Origin: an uncultured Burkholderiales bacterium
Lineage (GTDB): Bacteria > Pseudomonadota > Gammaproteobacteria > Burkholderiales > Burkholderiaceae_C
Direction: 5' to 3'
DNA length: 64,000 nucleotides
NCBI GenBank assembly: GCA_903870145.1
Contig: CAIQBO010000004.1
Location: 1-64,000, forward strand
Shown piece by piece: positions 28,694-37,408 of this stretch. A model generated the notes under the pieces. It saw only the letters and a list, made by a program, of their open reading frames with translations. It did no database searches and was not told the DNA's origin. Numbering within the stretch: position 1 is the stretch's first letter; each line of letters starts with the position of its first letter. The position numbers and the translations under genes were made by a program.

Positions 28694-29959
28694 TTATGAG
28701 ACCCGCTCGATGTCTGCGCCCAGACTGCGCAGTTTCATTTCCATTTGGTCATAACCTCGGTCAAGGTGATAGATCCGGTCTACCGTGGTCTGGCCTTGGG
28801 CCACCAAACCAGCAATCACCAAACTGGCAGAAGCACGCAAATCAGTGGCCATGACGATGGCACCCGACAACTGCTTGACGCCTTGCACCACGGAGACTTT
28901 GCCATCGATTTGAATGTTAGCGCCAAGCCTGACCAATTCATTGACGTGCATGAAACGATTTTCAAAAATAGTTTCAGTGACTTTGCTGGTGCCATGAGAG
29001 ATGCAATTGAGCGCCATGAATTGGGCCTGCATGTCGGTGGGAAAGCCTGGGTATTCGCTGGTTCTGAAGCTTTGTGCCTGAAGTTGCCCCGAGGCCTTGA
29101 CGCGCACAAAATCAGCGCCCACTTCGATGTGCGCGCCGGCATCACGCAGTTTGTCGATCAATGCGTCCATGTGCTCGCCCCGAGCATGGCGCAGCAGCAC
29201 ATCGCCGCCAGCGGCTGCAACGGCGCACAAAAAGGTGCCCGCTTCAATTCGATCAGCCACCACAGGGTGCTCGCAGCCATGGAGTTGGCTGACGCCTTCA
29301 ATGACAATGCGGCTGCTGCCGTGGCCTTCAATCTTGGCGCCCATGCGGATCAGCATTTCAGCCAAGTCTGGAATCTCAGGCTCTTGCGCTGCGTTTTCCA
29401 GCACCGTCTGGCCTTCAGCCAAAACTGCGGCCATCAAAAAGTTTTCAGTGCCTGTGACTGTCACCATGTCGGTGGCGATGCGCGCGCCTTTGAGCCGCGT
29501 GCGGCCTGGCGCCAAACTGGCCAGCATGTAGCCATGATCGACCACAATCTGCGCGCCCATGGCTTGCAGGCCTTTGATGTGTTGGTCTACCGGGCGCGAG
29601 CCAATCGCGCAGCCCCCAGGCAAAGAGACTTTGGCGTGACCAAAACGCGCCAGCAAAGGCCCCAAGGCCAAGACCGAGGCGCGCATGGTTTTGACCATCT
29701 CATAGGGGGCCTCGGGGTTGTTCAACTGCGCTGCGTTCAGGCTGACCGTGCCGTCCTCTTCGTGCTTGCAATCTACGCCCATGTTGCGTATCAACTTCAG
29801 CATGGTTCTGACATCTTGCAGGCGCGGCACATTGCGCAAAATCACTGGCTGCGCTGACAACAAGGCGGCACACAGCTCAGGCAGGGCTGCATTTTTTGCA
29901 CCCGATACAGCGATTTCCCCGTTCAAACTACGGCCACCGCGAATGATGAGTTTGTCCAT
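28694..29959 (-). CDS. murA: UDP-N-acetylglucosamine 1-carboxyvinyltransferase
   Basis: A 421-residue MurA, first committed enzyme of peptidoglycan synthesis and target of fosfomycin. [27 protein letters not shown] is split as [10 protein letters not shown] and SGAKNAALP; the catalytic Cys loop reads [15 protein letters not shown], so the usual fosfomycin-reactive cysteine is present. Follows the BolA gene by 28 bp, as in many beta- and gammaproteobacteria. Confidence 0.98.
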   Translation of the reverse strand: MDKLIIRGGRSLNGEIAVSGAKNAALPELCAALLSAQPVILRNVPRLQDVRTMLKLIRNMGVDCKHEEDGTVSLNAAQLNNPEAPYEMVKTMRASVLALGPLLARFGHAKVSLPGGCAIGSRPVDQHIKGLQAMGAQIVVDHGYMLASLAPGRTRLKGARIATDMVTVTGTENFLMAAVLAEGQTVLENAAQEPEIPDLAEMLIRMGAKIEGHGSSRIVIEGVSQLHGCEHPVVADRIEAGTFLCAVAAAGGDVLLRHARGEHMDALIDKLRDAGAHIEVGADFVRVKASGQLQAQSFRTSEYPGFPTDMQAQFMALNCISHGTSKVTETIFENRFMHVNELVRLGANIQIDGKVSVVQGVKQLSGAIVMATDLRASASLVIAGLVAQGQTTVDRIYHLDRGYDQMEMKLRSLGADIERVS

Positions 29960-29987
29960 GTCAGTTAAGTCAGAAAGTCACAGCGAA

Positions 29988-30230
29988 TTAATGCGGCACC
30001 ACAGCCCATTCGGCTGGGGTGTAGGTTTTCATGGACAGGGCGTGCACCTCGTCCGTGTGCATTTTGCTTCCCAGCGTGGCATACACTTTTTGATGGCGTG
30101 CGATCAAACGCAGGCCTTCAAATTGGGCGGAGACCACCACTGCTTGCCAGTGGCGTCCATCACCATCGACCACCACGTGGTCACAGGCCAGCCCTTGGGC
30201 GATCATGGATTGAATTTGTTCTGCGTTCAT
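29988..30230 (-). CDS. BolA/IbaG-family protein
   Basis: An 80-residue BolA-fold protein: DHVVVDGDGRHWQAVVVS, FEGLRLIARHQKVYATLG and HALSMKTYTP, with the conserved histidine in RHQKVY. Next to murA it corresponds to IbaG (YrbA), which binds glutaredoxin and iron-sulfur clusters in enterobacteria. It follows the ABC permease gene by 51 bp. Confidence 0.9.
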   Translation of the reverse strand: MNAEQIQSMIAQGLACDHVVVDGDGRHWQAVVVSAQFEGLRLIARHQKVYATLGSKMHTDEVHALSMKTYTPAEWAVVPH

Positions 30231-30281
30231 TGAGAAGGGTTCGTTCTGGGCATGGGTCAGAGGTCTGGGGCTGCTGGCATC

Positions 30282-31037
30282 TCACGAGCGAATTTTGTAG
30301 CCTGTTTTTAAAAGTTGAATGGCCGTTGCACTGACCACCAATAAGGCGGCAGAAACCACCATCAAACTGGTCCAAGGTGAAACATCACTTTGACCAAAAA
30401 AACCATAGCGAAAGCCGTCGATCATGTAGAAAAAGGGGTTCAAGTGGCTGAGCTTTTGCCAAAAAGGTGGCAGAGAGTGAATCGAATAAAAAACACCTGA
30501 CAAAAAAGTCATGGGCATGATGACGAAACTTTGGAATGCAGCCATTTGGTCAAATTTTTCAGACCACAACCCGGCCACCAGGCCCATGGCAGACAACAAT
30601 GCCGAGCCCATCAAGGCAAATAAAACGATCCACAAAGGGGCTTGGAACTGCAGTGGTGCAAACCAAACCGTCACAGAAAATACGCCCAAACCCACAGCCA
30701 AACCACGCAACATGGAAGAGCCCACATAGGCCACAAACCAATGCCAGTGCGACAAAGGGGTTAGCAACAAGAAGACCAAGTTGCCCATGATTTTGCTTTG
30801 CACCAAACTGGATGAACTGTTGGCAAAGGCATTTTGAAGCACACTCATCATGATCAAGCCCGGCAGCAAAAAGGCGGTGTAGGGCACGTTGTCGTAGACC
30901 TTGACATGGTCTGCCAGCACATGGCCAAAAATCATCATGTACAAAACAGCGGTCAAGACGGGCGCTGCGATGGTCTGAAAACTGACCTTCCAAAAGCGCA
31001 GCACTTCTTTGTAAAACAACATGCGCCAGCCGCTCAT
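30282..31037 (-). CDS. ABC-2 type transporter permease (YadH-like)
   Basis: A 251-residue membrane protein with about six hydrophobic helices; the ABC-2 signature region is visible as PMTFLSGVFYSIHSLPPFW near residue 175. It pairs with the ATPase encoded just upstream, whose stop overlaps its start by 4 bp. YadG/YadH transporters export unknown substrates. Here the pair sits directly after mlaB, in the Mla lipid-transport gene run. Confidence 0.9.
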   Translation of the reverse strand: MSGWRMLFYKEVLRFWKVSFQTIAAPVLTAVLYMMIFGHVLADHVKVYDNVPYTAFLLPGLIMMSVLQNAFANSSSSLVQSKIMGNLVFLLLTPLSHWHWFVAYVGSSMLRGLAVGLGVFSVTVWFAPLQFQAPLWIVLFALMGSALLSAMGLVAGLWSEKFDQMAAFQSFVIMPMTFLSGVFYSIHSLPPFWQKLSHLNPFFYMIDGFRYGFFGQSDVSPWTSLMVVSAALLVVSATAIQLLKTGYKIRS

Positions 31038-31951
31038 GATTTGCCCTCGGCCATCACATCCAAGAACACATCTTCCAAGTCAGCCTTGCGAATTTCCAAA
31101 TCTTGCGCAACCAACCCAGCTTGGCGCACAGCCGTCAAGTAGGTTTCAATTTCAGCCGCGTTGTTGGCAGGAAACTGAACAATGCGGCCCGTCACGCGCG
31201 CTTTGGCTGCCAACTCTGGGGGCAATTGGCCATCTAATTTGAAGCGCAGAACATTGCTGGCAGCAGATTTCAACAAGTCAGAGGTGCTGTCCAGTGCCAC
31301 AACGCGGCCTTGCTTGAGCATGGCCAAGCGGCCGCACAAAGCCTCGGCTTCTTCCAAGTAATGGGTGGTCAAGAGCACGGTGCGCCCCTCGCGGTTAAGC
31401 TGCGCTATGAACTGCCACAGGGTTTGGCGCAGCTCAACGTCCACACCAGCGGTAGGTTCGTCCAGCACGATCACGCGCGGTTTGTGCACCAATGCCAGCG
31501 CCACCAGAACACGCCGCTTCATGCCACCTGAGAGTTGACGCATATTCGATTGGGCCTTGTCGGTCAAGCCCAAACGGACGAGCAACTCGTCGATCCAATC
31601 GTCATTTTTCTTGACCCCAAAGTACCCAGACTGAAACCGCAAGGCCTCTCGCACTGAGAAAAAGGGGTCGAACACCAACTCTTGCGGCACCACGCCCAAG
31701 ATGCGCCGGGCTTTGGCATAGTCAACGTGAACATCGTGGCCATGGACCAAGACTAGACCACTGCTGGCGCGCGCCAAGCCGGCCAAGATGCTGATCAAGG
31801 TGGTTTTGCCCGCCCCATTGGGGCCCAAGAGCCCAAAAAATTCACCCTCTTGGATGTCGAAATTGACACTGTCTAAGGCTTTGAATGGGGCACTTCCGGG
31901 CGCTTTGGCCGAGAAGGTCTTGGTGACGTTTTGAAAGGAGATGGCGGGCAT
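31034..31951 (-). CDS. ABC transporter ATPase (YadG-like)
   Basis: A 305-residue ABC ATPase: Walker A GPNGAGKTT, signature LSGGMKRRV, Walker B VIVLDEPTAGVD, and H-loop TTHYLEEAE. The C-terminal 80 residues form the extra domain typical of ABC-2 exporters. It forms a transporter with the permease encoded immediately downstream. Confidence 0.93.
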   Translation of the reverse strand: MPAISFQNVTKTFSAKAPGSAPFKALDSVNFDIQEGEFFGLLGPNGAGKTTLISILAGLARASSGLVLVHGHDVHVDYAKARRILGVVPQELVFDPFFSVREALRFQSGYFGVKKNDDWIDELLVRLGLTDKAQSNMRQLSGGMKRRVLVALALVHKPRVIVLDEPTAGVDVELRQTLWQFIAQLNREGRTVLLTTHYLEEAEALCGRLAMLKQGRVVALDSTSDLLKSAASNVLRFKLDGQLPPELAAKARVTGRIVQFPANNAAEIETYLTAVRQAGLVAQDLEIRKADLEDVFLDVMAEGKS

Positions 31952-31996
31952 GAGCCTTGTATTTTACGGTGTCCCTCTGAGGCGCTGCCTTTGGGA

Positions 31997-32302
31997 TCAG
32001 ACACCCATAGGGTCGCCGAGCAGTTCAGTGACCCCGTACAAGTCGGACAACTGACGCAATTTCGGGGGCATGTGCAGCAGCTGCAGATCTTTGGAGATAG
32101 ACAAAGCCGCACGCCTGCAAGCCAAAAGAACGGCCAAAGCCGAGGAGTCAAACTCTATCAAAGCCGAGGCATCGAGCCACCAAGTCGCAGCGCTTTGGCT
32201 GCGCAATTGCACCAACAAAGCGGCCAAGCATGCCGGCGCATTGTGATGGTGAATATCTTGTGGCAAGGCGGGTGTAGGCATGTGCGTGCGGATGCTGCTC
32301 AC
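31997..32302 (-). CDS. mlaB: STAS-domain protein MlaB
   Basis: A 101-residue STAS domain: WLDASALIEFDSSALAVLLACRR with the conserved D-S-S-A switch and LQLLHMPPKLRQLSDLYGV. MlaB stabilises the MlaFE complex in phospholipid retrieval. The start at 32302 overlaps mlaC by 4 bp; a later ATG at about 32281 is possible. The order mlaF-E-D-A-C-B is characteristic of betaproteobacteria. Confidence 0.88.
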   Translation of the reverse strand: MSSIRTHMPTPALPQDIHHHNAPACLAALLVQLRSQSAATWWLDASALIEFDSSALAVLLACRRAALSISKDLQLLHMPPKLRQLSDLYGVTELLGDPMGV

Positions 32303-32955
32303 GGTTTTTTCGCGTTGGCTTTGTTGCGTTCGGCCAAGGTGTTGATCAAGCCGTCCACACCGCCGGTATTGATTTCTTTGGCGAACTGCGAGCGGTAGTT
32401 TTCAACCAACCAAATGCCTAAAACATTCATGTCGAAAATTTTCCAACCCCCACCTTCACCTGGTGTTTTTTCTAAGCGGTAATCCAACTGCATGGGCTCG
32501 CCGCGGCCTTTGACCTCGGTTTGGACGACCAGATTTTTCTCGTCTGCCGTGCCGCGTAAGGGCTTGACCTCAATGACCTGGTCGGTCACCTGATTGAGCG
32601 CGCCTGAATAGGTCCGAATCAACAGCAGCTTGAATTCGTCTTGCAAGCGCTGCTGCTGCTCGGGTGTGGCTTTGCGCCAACCCGGGCCCGTAGCGGAGGC
32701 GGTCATGCGGCGAAAGTTGATGTGGGGCATCAACTTGCTGTCAACCCATTGCATGACCTTGGCAGTCTCGCCGCTCTTGATGCTTTTGTCAGCACGAACA
32801 GCGTCCAAGGTTTCCGTTGAAATCCGCTTGACGAACGCATCAGGCGCTTCGTCGGCAGCGAAGGCTGGCACGAACAGGGACATCATCAGGAGCAGGGTCA
32901 GGCTCAATTCCAAACAGCGTCGGCAACCAAGGCGCCAGAAGGTTGGGTTCATCAT
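32299..32955 (-). CDS. mlaC: Periplasmic phospholipid carrier MlaC
   Basis: A 218-residue MlaC/Ttg2D protein, which shuttles phospholipid between the outer-membrane MlaA complex and MlaFEDB. An N-terminal signal (LTLLLMMSLFVPAFAAD) is followed by the family blocks INFRRMTASATG, QDEFKLLLIRTYSGAL, LDYRLEKTPG and WKIFDMNVLGIWLVENYRSQF (written in two parts: WKIFDMNVLG, IWLVENYRSQF). Overlaps mlaA and mlaB by 4 bp. Confidence 0.95.
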   Translation of the reverse strand: MMNPTFWRLGCRRCLELSLTLLLMMSLFVPAFAADEAPDAFVKRISTETLDAVRADKSIKSGETAKVMQWVDSKLMPHINFRRMTASATGPGWRKATPEQQQRLQDEFKLLLIRTYSGALNQVTDQVIEVKPLRGTADEKNLVVQTEVKGRGEPMQLDYRLEKTPGEGGGWKIFDMNVLGIWLVENYRSQFAKEINTGGVDGLINTLAERNKANAKKP

Positions 32956-33719
32956 GGTTTTTTAGAGGGCTCTGGTTTGAGTTCGATTTTATCTTCGGGC
33001 TTGTCTTCAAAATCGTCGTAATCATCGCGCATGGGCGGATTGCCGTCGTAAACATCATTCAAGCGTTTTTGTAAATAGGCATCTCGGGTGAAAGTGTAAG
33101 GGTCTAGCGCGGCTTGCCGCACGGCGTCGACCAATTTAAGATAGCGCTCGCGGGTATCGGTCAGGCGCAGCAAGGTCATGCTGTTGCGTGTGGCCCTGTC
33201 ATGAAACTGGCGCGTCAAGTCGCCCCTGTAGTCGATCGATGTGGCCAATGAATCTCTGAGTGTGGAGGGGCCAAATAGGGGCAGCACCACATAGGGGCCG
33301 GCAGGCACACCCCAATAGGCCAGTGTTTGACCAAAGTCTTCTTTTTGTTTTTGAATTCGCCAGTCGGAGGCGAAATCAATCAAGCCACCAAAGCCGAAAA
33401 AGGTGTTGATGCCCACGCGCATGGCGTTTTGAGAAGCTGCCCTGACTTTGAATTGCGCCAAACTGTTCAGCGCTGACCACACATCACTTTGGTTGCCAAA
33501 AAAGTTGCCAATGCCTGTGCGCACAAACGACGGCAAGGCCTCGCCATAGATCACCGCCACCGGCCGCAGCAGCATGGCATCGGCCGCATCATTGATCATG
33601 GTGATTTTGCGGTTCAGGGGCTCTAGAGGGTCCGCCGGGTCAGGGCCGCGCAGGGCCGCGCAGCCTTGCAGCAGCAAGGTCAAGAGCAGTAATGTCCAAA
33701 CTCCTACGCGCAGACTCAT
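32952..33719 (-). CDS. mlaA: Outer-membrane lipid asymmetry lipoprotein MlaA (VacJ)
   Basis: A 255-residue VacJ lipoprotein. The signal peptide ends in the lipobox L-Q-G-C at about residues 16-19, followed by DPADPLEPLNRKI and blocks SLAQFKVRAA, GFGGLIDFASDW, DFGQTLAYWGVPAGPYVVLP and LFGPSTLRDS. MlaA removes misplaced phospholipid from the outer leaflet. The C-terminus is acidic/charged. It lies inside the mla operon rather than elsewhere, the betaproteobacterial pattern. Confidence 0.96.
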   Translation of the reverse strand: MSLRVGVWTLLLLTLLLQGCAALRGPDPADPLEPLNRKITMINDAADAMLLRPVAVIYGEALPSFVRTGIGNFFGNQSDVWSALNSLAQFKVRAASQNAMRVGINTFFGFGGLIDFASDWRIQKQKEDFGQTLAYWGVPAGPYVVLPLFGPSTLRDSLATSIDYRGDLTRQFHDRATRNSMTLLRLTDTRERYLKLVDAVRQAALDPYTFTRDAYLQKRLNDVYDGNPPMRDDYDDFEDKPEDKIELKPEPSKKP

Positions 33720-34201
33720 TTGCTTGTGCCCTTTGCGCTTTGTGGCTCATCAGCGGCTTTGCTGTATAAAAATTGACTGATCAAATTCTCCAGCACCACT
33801 GCCGATTGGGTCGATCCAATTTGATCACCTGCAGCCAAGTTTTTTTCTTCGGCACCGGCTTGAATGCCAACGTATTGCTCGCCGAGTAGGCCGCTGGTCA
33901 AAATTTTGAGTGAGCTGTCTTTGGGGAAAACATAACGGGTTTGCAGCGCCAAATGCACGCGTGCTTGGTAGCTTTCGTCGTCAAATTGAATGGCGTCCAC
34001 ACGGCCCACGACCACGCCTGCGCTTTTCACAGCCGCGCCTTTTTTCAGACCACCAATGTTTTCAAATTTGGCACTGACAATGTAGTCGGATGCCAAATTG
34101 AACTGCAGCAAGTTAGCCGACTTCAAGGCCAAAAACAAAATGGCCACCAAGCCGATCAAAACAAACAAGCCTACCCAAACATCATTTTTTGAACGCTGCA
34201 T
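33716..34201 (-). CDS. mlaD: MCE-domain lipid transport protein MlaD
   Basis: A 161-residue MCE protein: N-terminal transmembrane helix (VGLFVLIGLVAILFLALKSA), then the MCE domain with FENIGGLKKGAAVKSAGVVVG and SGLLGEQYVGIQ. It forms a hexameric ring on the periplasmic side of MlaFE. Overlaps mlaA by 4 bp; preceded by mlaE with a 10-bp gap. Confidence 0.96.
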   Translation of the reverse strand: MQRSKNDVWVGLFVLIGLVAILFLALKSANLLQFNLASDYIVSAKFENIGGLKKGAAVKSAGVVVGRVDAIQFDDESYQARVHLALQTRYVFPKDSSLKILTSGLLGEQYVGIQAGAEEKNLAAGDQIGSTQSAVVLENLISQFLYSKAADEPQSAKGTSK

Positions 34202-34211
34202 GACACACTCC

Positions 34212-34994
34212 TTATATGCTGAACATCATCACGGTGAGGATGAAGTCCAGACCCAAAACTGCCAACGAAGCAAGCACCACGCTGCGGGTGGTGGCCGAGG
34301 CCACGCCCTCTGGCGTGGGCTGCGCCACATAGCCTTGCAAAAGCGCAATGAAGCTGACTGCTATGCCAAACACCACGCTTTTGATCATGCCATTGCCAAC
34401 GTCTTTGAACACGTCAACGCCGCCTTGCATCTGGCTCCAAAATGCGCCCGAGTCCAAGCCGATCAAAAGCACGCCCACGGCATAGCCTCCCAAAATACCC
34501 ACCGCACTGAAGACTGCGGTCAAAATCGGCAAGGCAATGATGCCGCCCCACAATCGAGGCGCCAAGATGCGCAATTTGGGGTCGACGGCCATCATCTCCA
34601 AGGCCGTCAATTGCTCGCCTGCACGCATCAAGCCTATCTCAGCGGTGAGGGAAGCGCCAGCCCTGCCTGCAAAAAGCAGCGCAGCTACCACAGGGCCCAG
34701 CTCGCGCACCAAACTCAGCGCCACCAGCAAGCCAAGGGCCTCGGCTGAGCCATAGCGCTGCAAAGTGTAGTAGCCCTGCAAGCCAAGCACAAAACCAACA
34801 AACAAGCCTGAAACTGTGATGATGGCCAGCGAATAGTTACCCAAAAAGTGCACTTGGTCGCGCACCAAACCAAATCGCCTCAAGCATGGGCCGCTCAGCG
34901 CAAACAGTTGCACCAACAAGCGGGCACCAAAACCCCAGTCAACCAAAGTTTGACGAACCCGAAAACCGATCTGTGCGGGGTGCAGCCAGTTCAT
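34212..34994 (-). CDS. mlaE: Lipid ABC transporter permease MlaE
   Basis: A 260-residue permease with five to six helices. Family marks: LRRFGLVRDQVHFLGNYSL (residues 39-57), FVGFVLGLQGYYTLQRYG, REIGP-like RELGPVVAALLFAGRAG and EIGLMRAGEQLTALEMM. Transports phospholipid with MlaF. It overlaps mlaF by 4 bp. Confidence 0.96.
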   Translation of the reverse strand: MNWLHPAQIGFRVRQTLVDWGFGARLLVQLFALSGPCLRRFGLVRDQVHFLGNYSLAIITVSGLFVGFVLGLQGYYTLQRYGSAEALGLLVALSLVRELGPVVAALLFAGRAGASLTAEIGLMRAGEQLTALEMMAVDPKLRILAPRLWGGIIALPILTAVFSAVGILGGYAVGVLLIGLDSGAFWSQMQGGVDVFKDVGNGMIKSVVFGIAVSFIALLQGYVAQPTPEGVASATTRSVVLASLAVLGLDFILTVMMFSI

Positions 34995-35806
34995 GCGCCA
35001 GCCCTGGTGAAATCATCCGCAACGCTGGCCGCAGGGTAATGAAAATGCACGGGGCCATCGCTCAAACCGTTGACAAATTGGTGAATCAAAGGGTCGGCTG
35101 TTTGCCGCAACTCTGCGGGCGTGCCTTGCGCGGCCACGCGTCCATTGGCCAAGATCACCACGTGGTCGGCAATTTGAAAGGTCTCGTCCACATCGTGTGA
35201 GACCACGATGCTGGTGGTGCCCAAGCTGTCGTTGAGCCTTCGAATCAAGCGCGCAGCGGTGCCCAAGGAAATCGGGTCCAAGCCTGCAAAGGGCTCGTCG
35301 TACATGATCAGGTCCGGGTCCAGCGCAATGGCTCGGGCCAAGGCCACACGACGGCCCATGCCGCCCGAAATTTCAGAAGGCATCAAGTCGCGGGCGCCTC
35401 GTAAACCCACGGCATCGAGTTTCATTAAGACAATGTCACGCACCATTTCTTGCGACATGCTGGTGTGCTCACGCAAAGGGAAAGCCACGTTGTCAAAGAC
35501 ACTCATGTCGGTGAACAAAGCGCCAAACTGAAACAGCATGCCCATGCGCCTGCGCGCCGCGTAGAGTTCGGCCGTGCTCATTAGGCCCAGATCTTGGCCT
35601 TCGAAGTTCAGTGCACCTTTTTGGGCTCGGTACTGCCCTCCGATCAAACGCAAGACGGTGGTCTTGCCTCCGCCAGACACGCCCATCAAGGCCGTGACTT
35701 GGCCCTTGGGGATGCCAAACGACAAGTCGTTCAAGATCACACGGTCACCGTACCCAAAGGTCAGGTTTTGAAGTTCAACTAAAAAAGATGTAGCTTGGAG
35801 AGTCAT
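34991..35806 (-). CDS. mlaF: Lipid ABC transporter ATPase MlaF
   Basis: A 271-residue ABC ATPase: Walker A GVSGGGKTT, signature EISGGMGRRVALARA, Walker B DLIMYDEPFAGLDP, H-loop VVSHDVDETF. I take the ATG at 35806; a TTG at 35815 is the only other option. Neither has a purine-rich ribosome-binding site: the bases just upstream are the T-run of a terminator-type hairpin. First gene of the mla-his-tat collinear run. Confidence 0.95.
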   Translation of the reverse strand: MTLQATSFLVELQNLTFGYGDRVILNDLSFGIPKGQVTALMGVSGGGKTTVLRLIGGQYRAQKGALNFEGQDLGLMSTAELYAARRRMGMLFQFGALFTDMSVFDNVAFPLREHTSMSQEMVRDIVLMKLDAVGLRGARDLMPSEISGGMGRRVALARAIALDPDLIMYDEPFAGLDPISLGTAARLIRRLNDSLGTTSIVVSHDVDETFQIADHVVILANGRVAAQGTPAELRQTADPLIHQFVNGLSDGPVHFHYPAASVADDFTRAGA

Positions 35807-35837
35807 GAAAAACAAAAGCCGGCGTTTTCCGGCTTTT
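35807..35837 (-). terminator. Terminator-type hairpin after gltBD, touching the mlaF start
   Basis: Perfect 9-bp stem AAAAGCCGG / CCGGCTTTT (35814-35822 and 35829-35837) with a 6-base loop. Read on the minus strand it is followed by GTTTTTC and then the mlaF ATG. It should end the gltB-gltD transcript, but it also occupies the place where the mlaF ribosome-binding site would be. Confidence 0.8.
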
Positions 35838-35860
35838 GACAGGATAAGGCGCGCAGGTAA

Positions 35861-35902
35861 CTTCTAGGTAAACCTTGGTATCTTCTAGGTAAACCTTGGT
35901 AT
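35861..35902. repeat. Perfect tandem duplication, two 21-bp units
   Basis: Units 35861-35881 and 35882-35902 are identical (each begins CTTCTAGGTAAACC and ends TTGGTAT). They lie between the gltD stop and the hairpin before mlaF, outside any gene. Possible roles: protein-binding sites or a simple slippage duplication. Confidence 0.9.
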
Positions 35903-35909
35903 CGGTATT

Positions 35910-37376
35910 TTAACGAGGTAAGTCGCTTTGCCCCATCAGGTACTCGTCAACAGCCCTAGCGGCCTGACGACCTTCCCGAATGGCCCAGACCACCAAGGAC
36001 TGGCCACGGCGCATGTCGCCCGCTGCAAAAACCTTGGGGACGTTGGTGGCATAGCCCCCGGCCTGCTCGGTGCTGGCCTTGGCGTTGCCTCTGCTGTCTT
36101 TGGCAACCCCAAAGGCTTCGAGCACGGTGGCCACGGGGTTGACAAAGCCCATGGCCAGCAGGACCAAGTCAGCGGGGTAAGTTTTTTCTGAGCCTGGCAG
36201 ATTGACAAATTTTCCGTCCTTGAATTGCACTTTGGCTGTTTTAAGGCCTGTGACATGGCCCTTTTCGCCCATGAATTCTTGGGTGGAAATGGCAAATTCG
36301 CGAACGCAGCCCTCCTCGTGGCTGGAGCTGGTGCGCAGCTTCATGGGCCAGTTGGGCCAAGTCAAGGGTCGATTTTCTTCCACCGGAGGCTCGGGCATCA
36401 CCTCAAATTGCGTGACGCTCAGGGCGCCATGGCGGTTAGAGGTGCCCACGCAATCACTGCCGGTGTCGCCACCGCCAATCACGATCACGTGTTTGCCGTC
36501 TGCGCGCAATTGCGCGGTGAGTGTGTCGCCGGCATTGATTTTGTTTTGCTGTGGCAAAAATTCCATAGCAAAGTGAATGCCCAACAAATCACGCCCTGGC
36601 ACGGGCAAATCACGCGATTGCTCGGAACCCCCTGTCAATATCACCGCATCAAAATCTTTTTGAAGTTGCTCTGCGCTGACGGTTTCTTGCGACCCATTGG
36701 TCACTTTGGAGTCTTTGGGAAATTGACCCACCAGCACGCTGGTTTTGATCTTCACGCCTTCGGCTTTGAGCTGCTCGGCGCGTCGGTCAATGTGCGATTT
36801 TTCCATTTTGAAATCAGGAATGCCGTAGCGCAGCAAGCCGCCGATGCGGTCGTTCTTTTCAAACAAAGTGACATCGTGACCCACGCGGGCCAACTGCTGC
36901 GCTGCTGCCATGCCAGCCGGGCCGGAGCCCACCACGGCCACTTTTTTGCCTGTTTGGTGCTTGGCCGGTTGGGGGCTCACCCAGCCTTCTTGCCAAGCAC
37001 GGTCAATGATGGCGTGTTCGATCGATTTGATGCCCACTGCATCGTCGTTCACATTCAAAGTGCACGCCGCCTCACAAGGTGCGGGGCAAATCCGGCCAGT
37101 GAATTCGGGGAAATTGTTGGTGCTGTGCAGCACGTCGATCGCGTTCTTCCAATCGCCCTGGTACACCAGTTCATTGAAGTCAGGAATGATGTTGTTAACA
37201 GGGCAGCCACTGTTGCAAAACGGTGTGCCGCAGTCCATGCAGCGAGCGCTTTGAACTTTGGCCTGCGCATCGTCCAAGCCGATGACAAATTCTTTGTGAT
37301 GTTTCAAACGCTCTGATGCAGGTTTGTAGCCTTCTTCAACGCGCTCAAACTCCATGAAGCCTGTGATTTTTCCCAT
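35910..37376 (-). CDS. gltD: Glutamate synthase small subunit
   Basis: A 488-residue GltD, the NADPH-oxidising half of glutamate synthase. N-terminal cysteine clusters for 4Fe-4S centres ([17 protein letters not shown] and [12 protein letters not shown]), then FAD site [18 protein letters not shown] and NADPH site [15 protein letters not shown]. Electrons go to GltB. It follows gltB by 32 bp. Confidence 0.97.
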   Translation of the reverse strand: MGKITGFMEFERVEEGYKPASERLKHHKEFVIGLDDAQAKVQSARCMDCGTPFCNSGCPVNNIIPDFNELVYQGDWKNAIDVLHSTNNFPEFTGRICPAPCEAACTLNVNDDAVGIKSIEHAIIDRAWQEGWVSPQPAKHQTGKKVAVVGSGPAGMAAAQQLARVGHDVTLFEKNDRIGGLLRYGIPDFKMEKSHIDRRAEQLKAEGVKIKTSVLVGQFPKDSKVTNGSQETVSAEQLQKDFDAVILTGGSEQSRDLPVPGRDLLGIHFAMEFLPQQNKINAGDTLTAQLRADGKHVIVIGGGDTGSDCVGTSNRHGALSVTQFEVMPEPPVEENRPLTWPNWPMKLRTSSSHEEGCVREFAISTQEFMGEKGHVTGLKTAKVQFKDGKFVNLPGSEKTYPADLVLLAMGFVNPVATVLEAFGVAKDSRGNAKASTEQAGGYATNVPKVFAAGDMRRGQSLVVWAIREGRQAARAVDEYLMGQSDLPR

Positions 37377-37408
37377 GATGAATCCTTGAATTTTAAAAAG
37401 GCGTCATG

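Noticed and set aside
28745-29857. A 370-codon open frame on the plus strand
   Set aside because: Antisense to murA, which is full length with all motifs.
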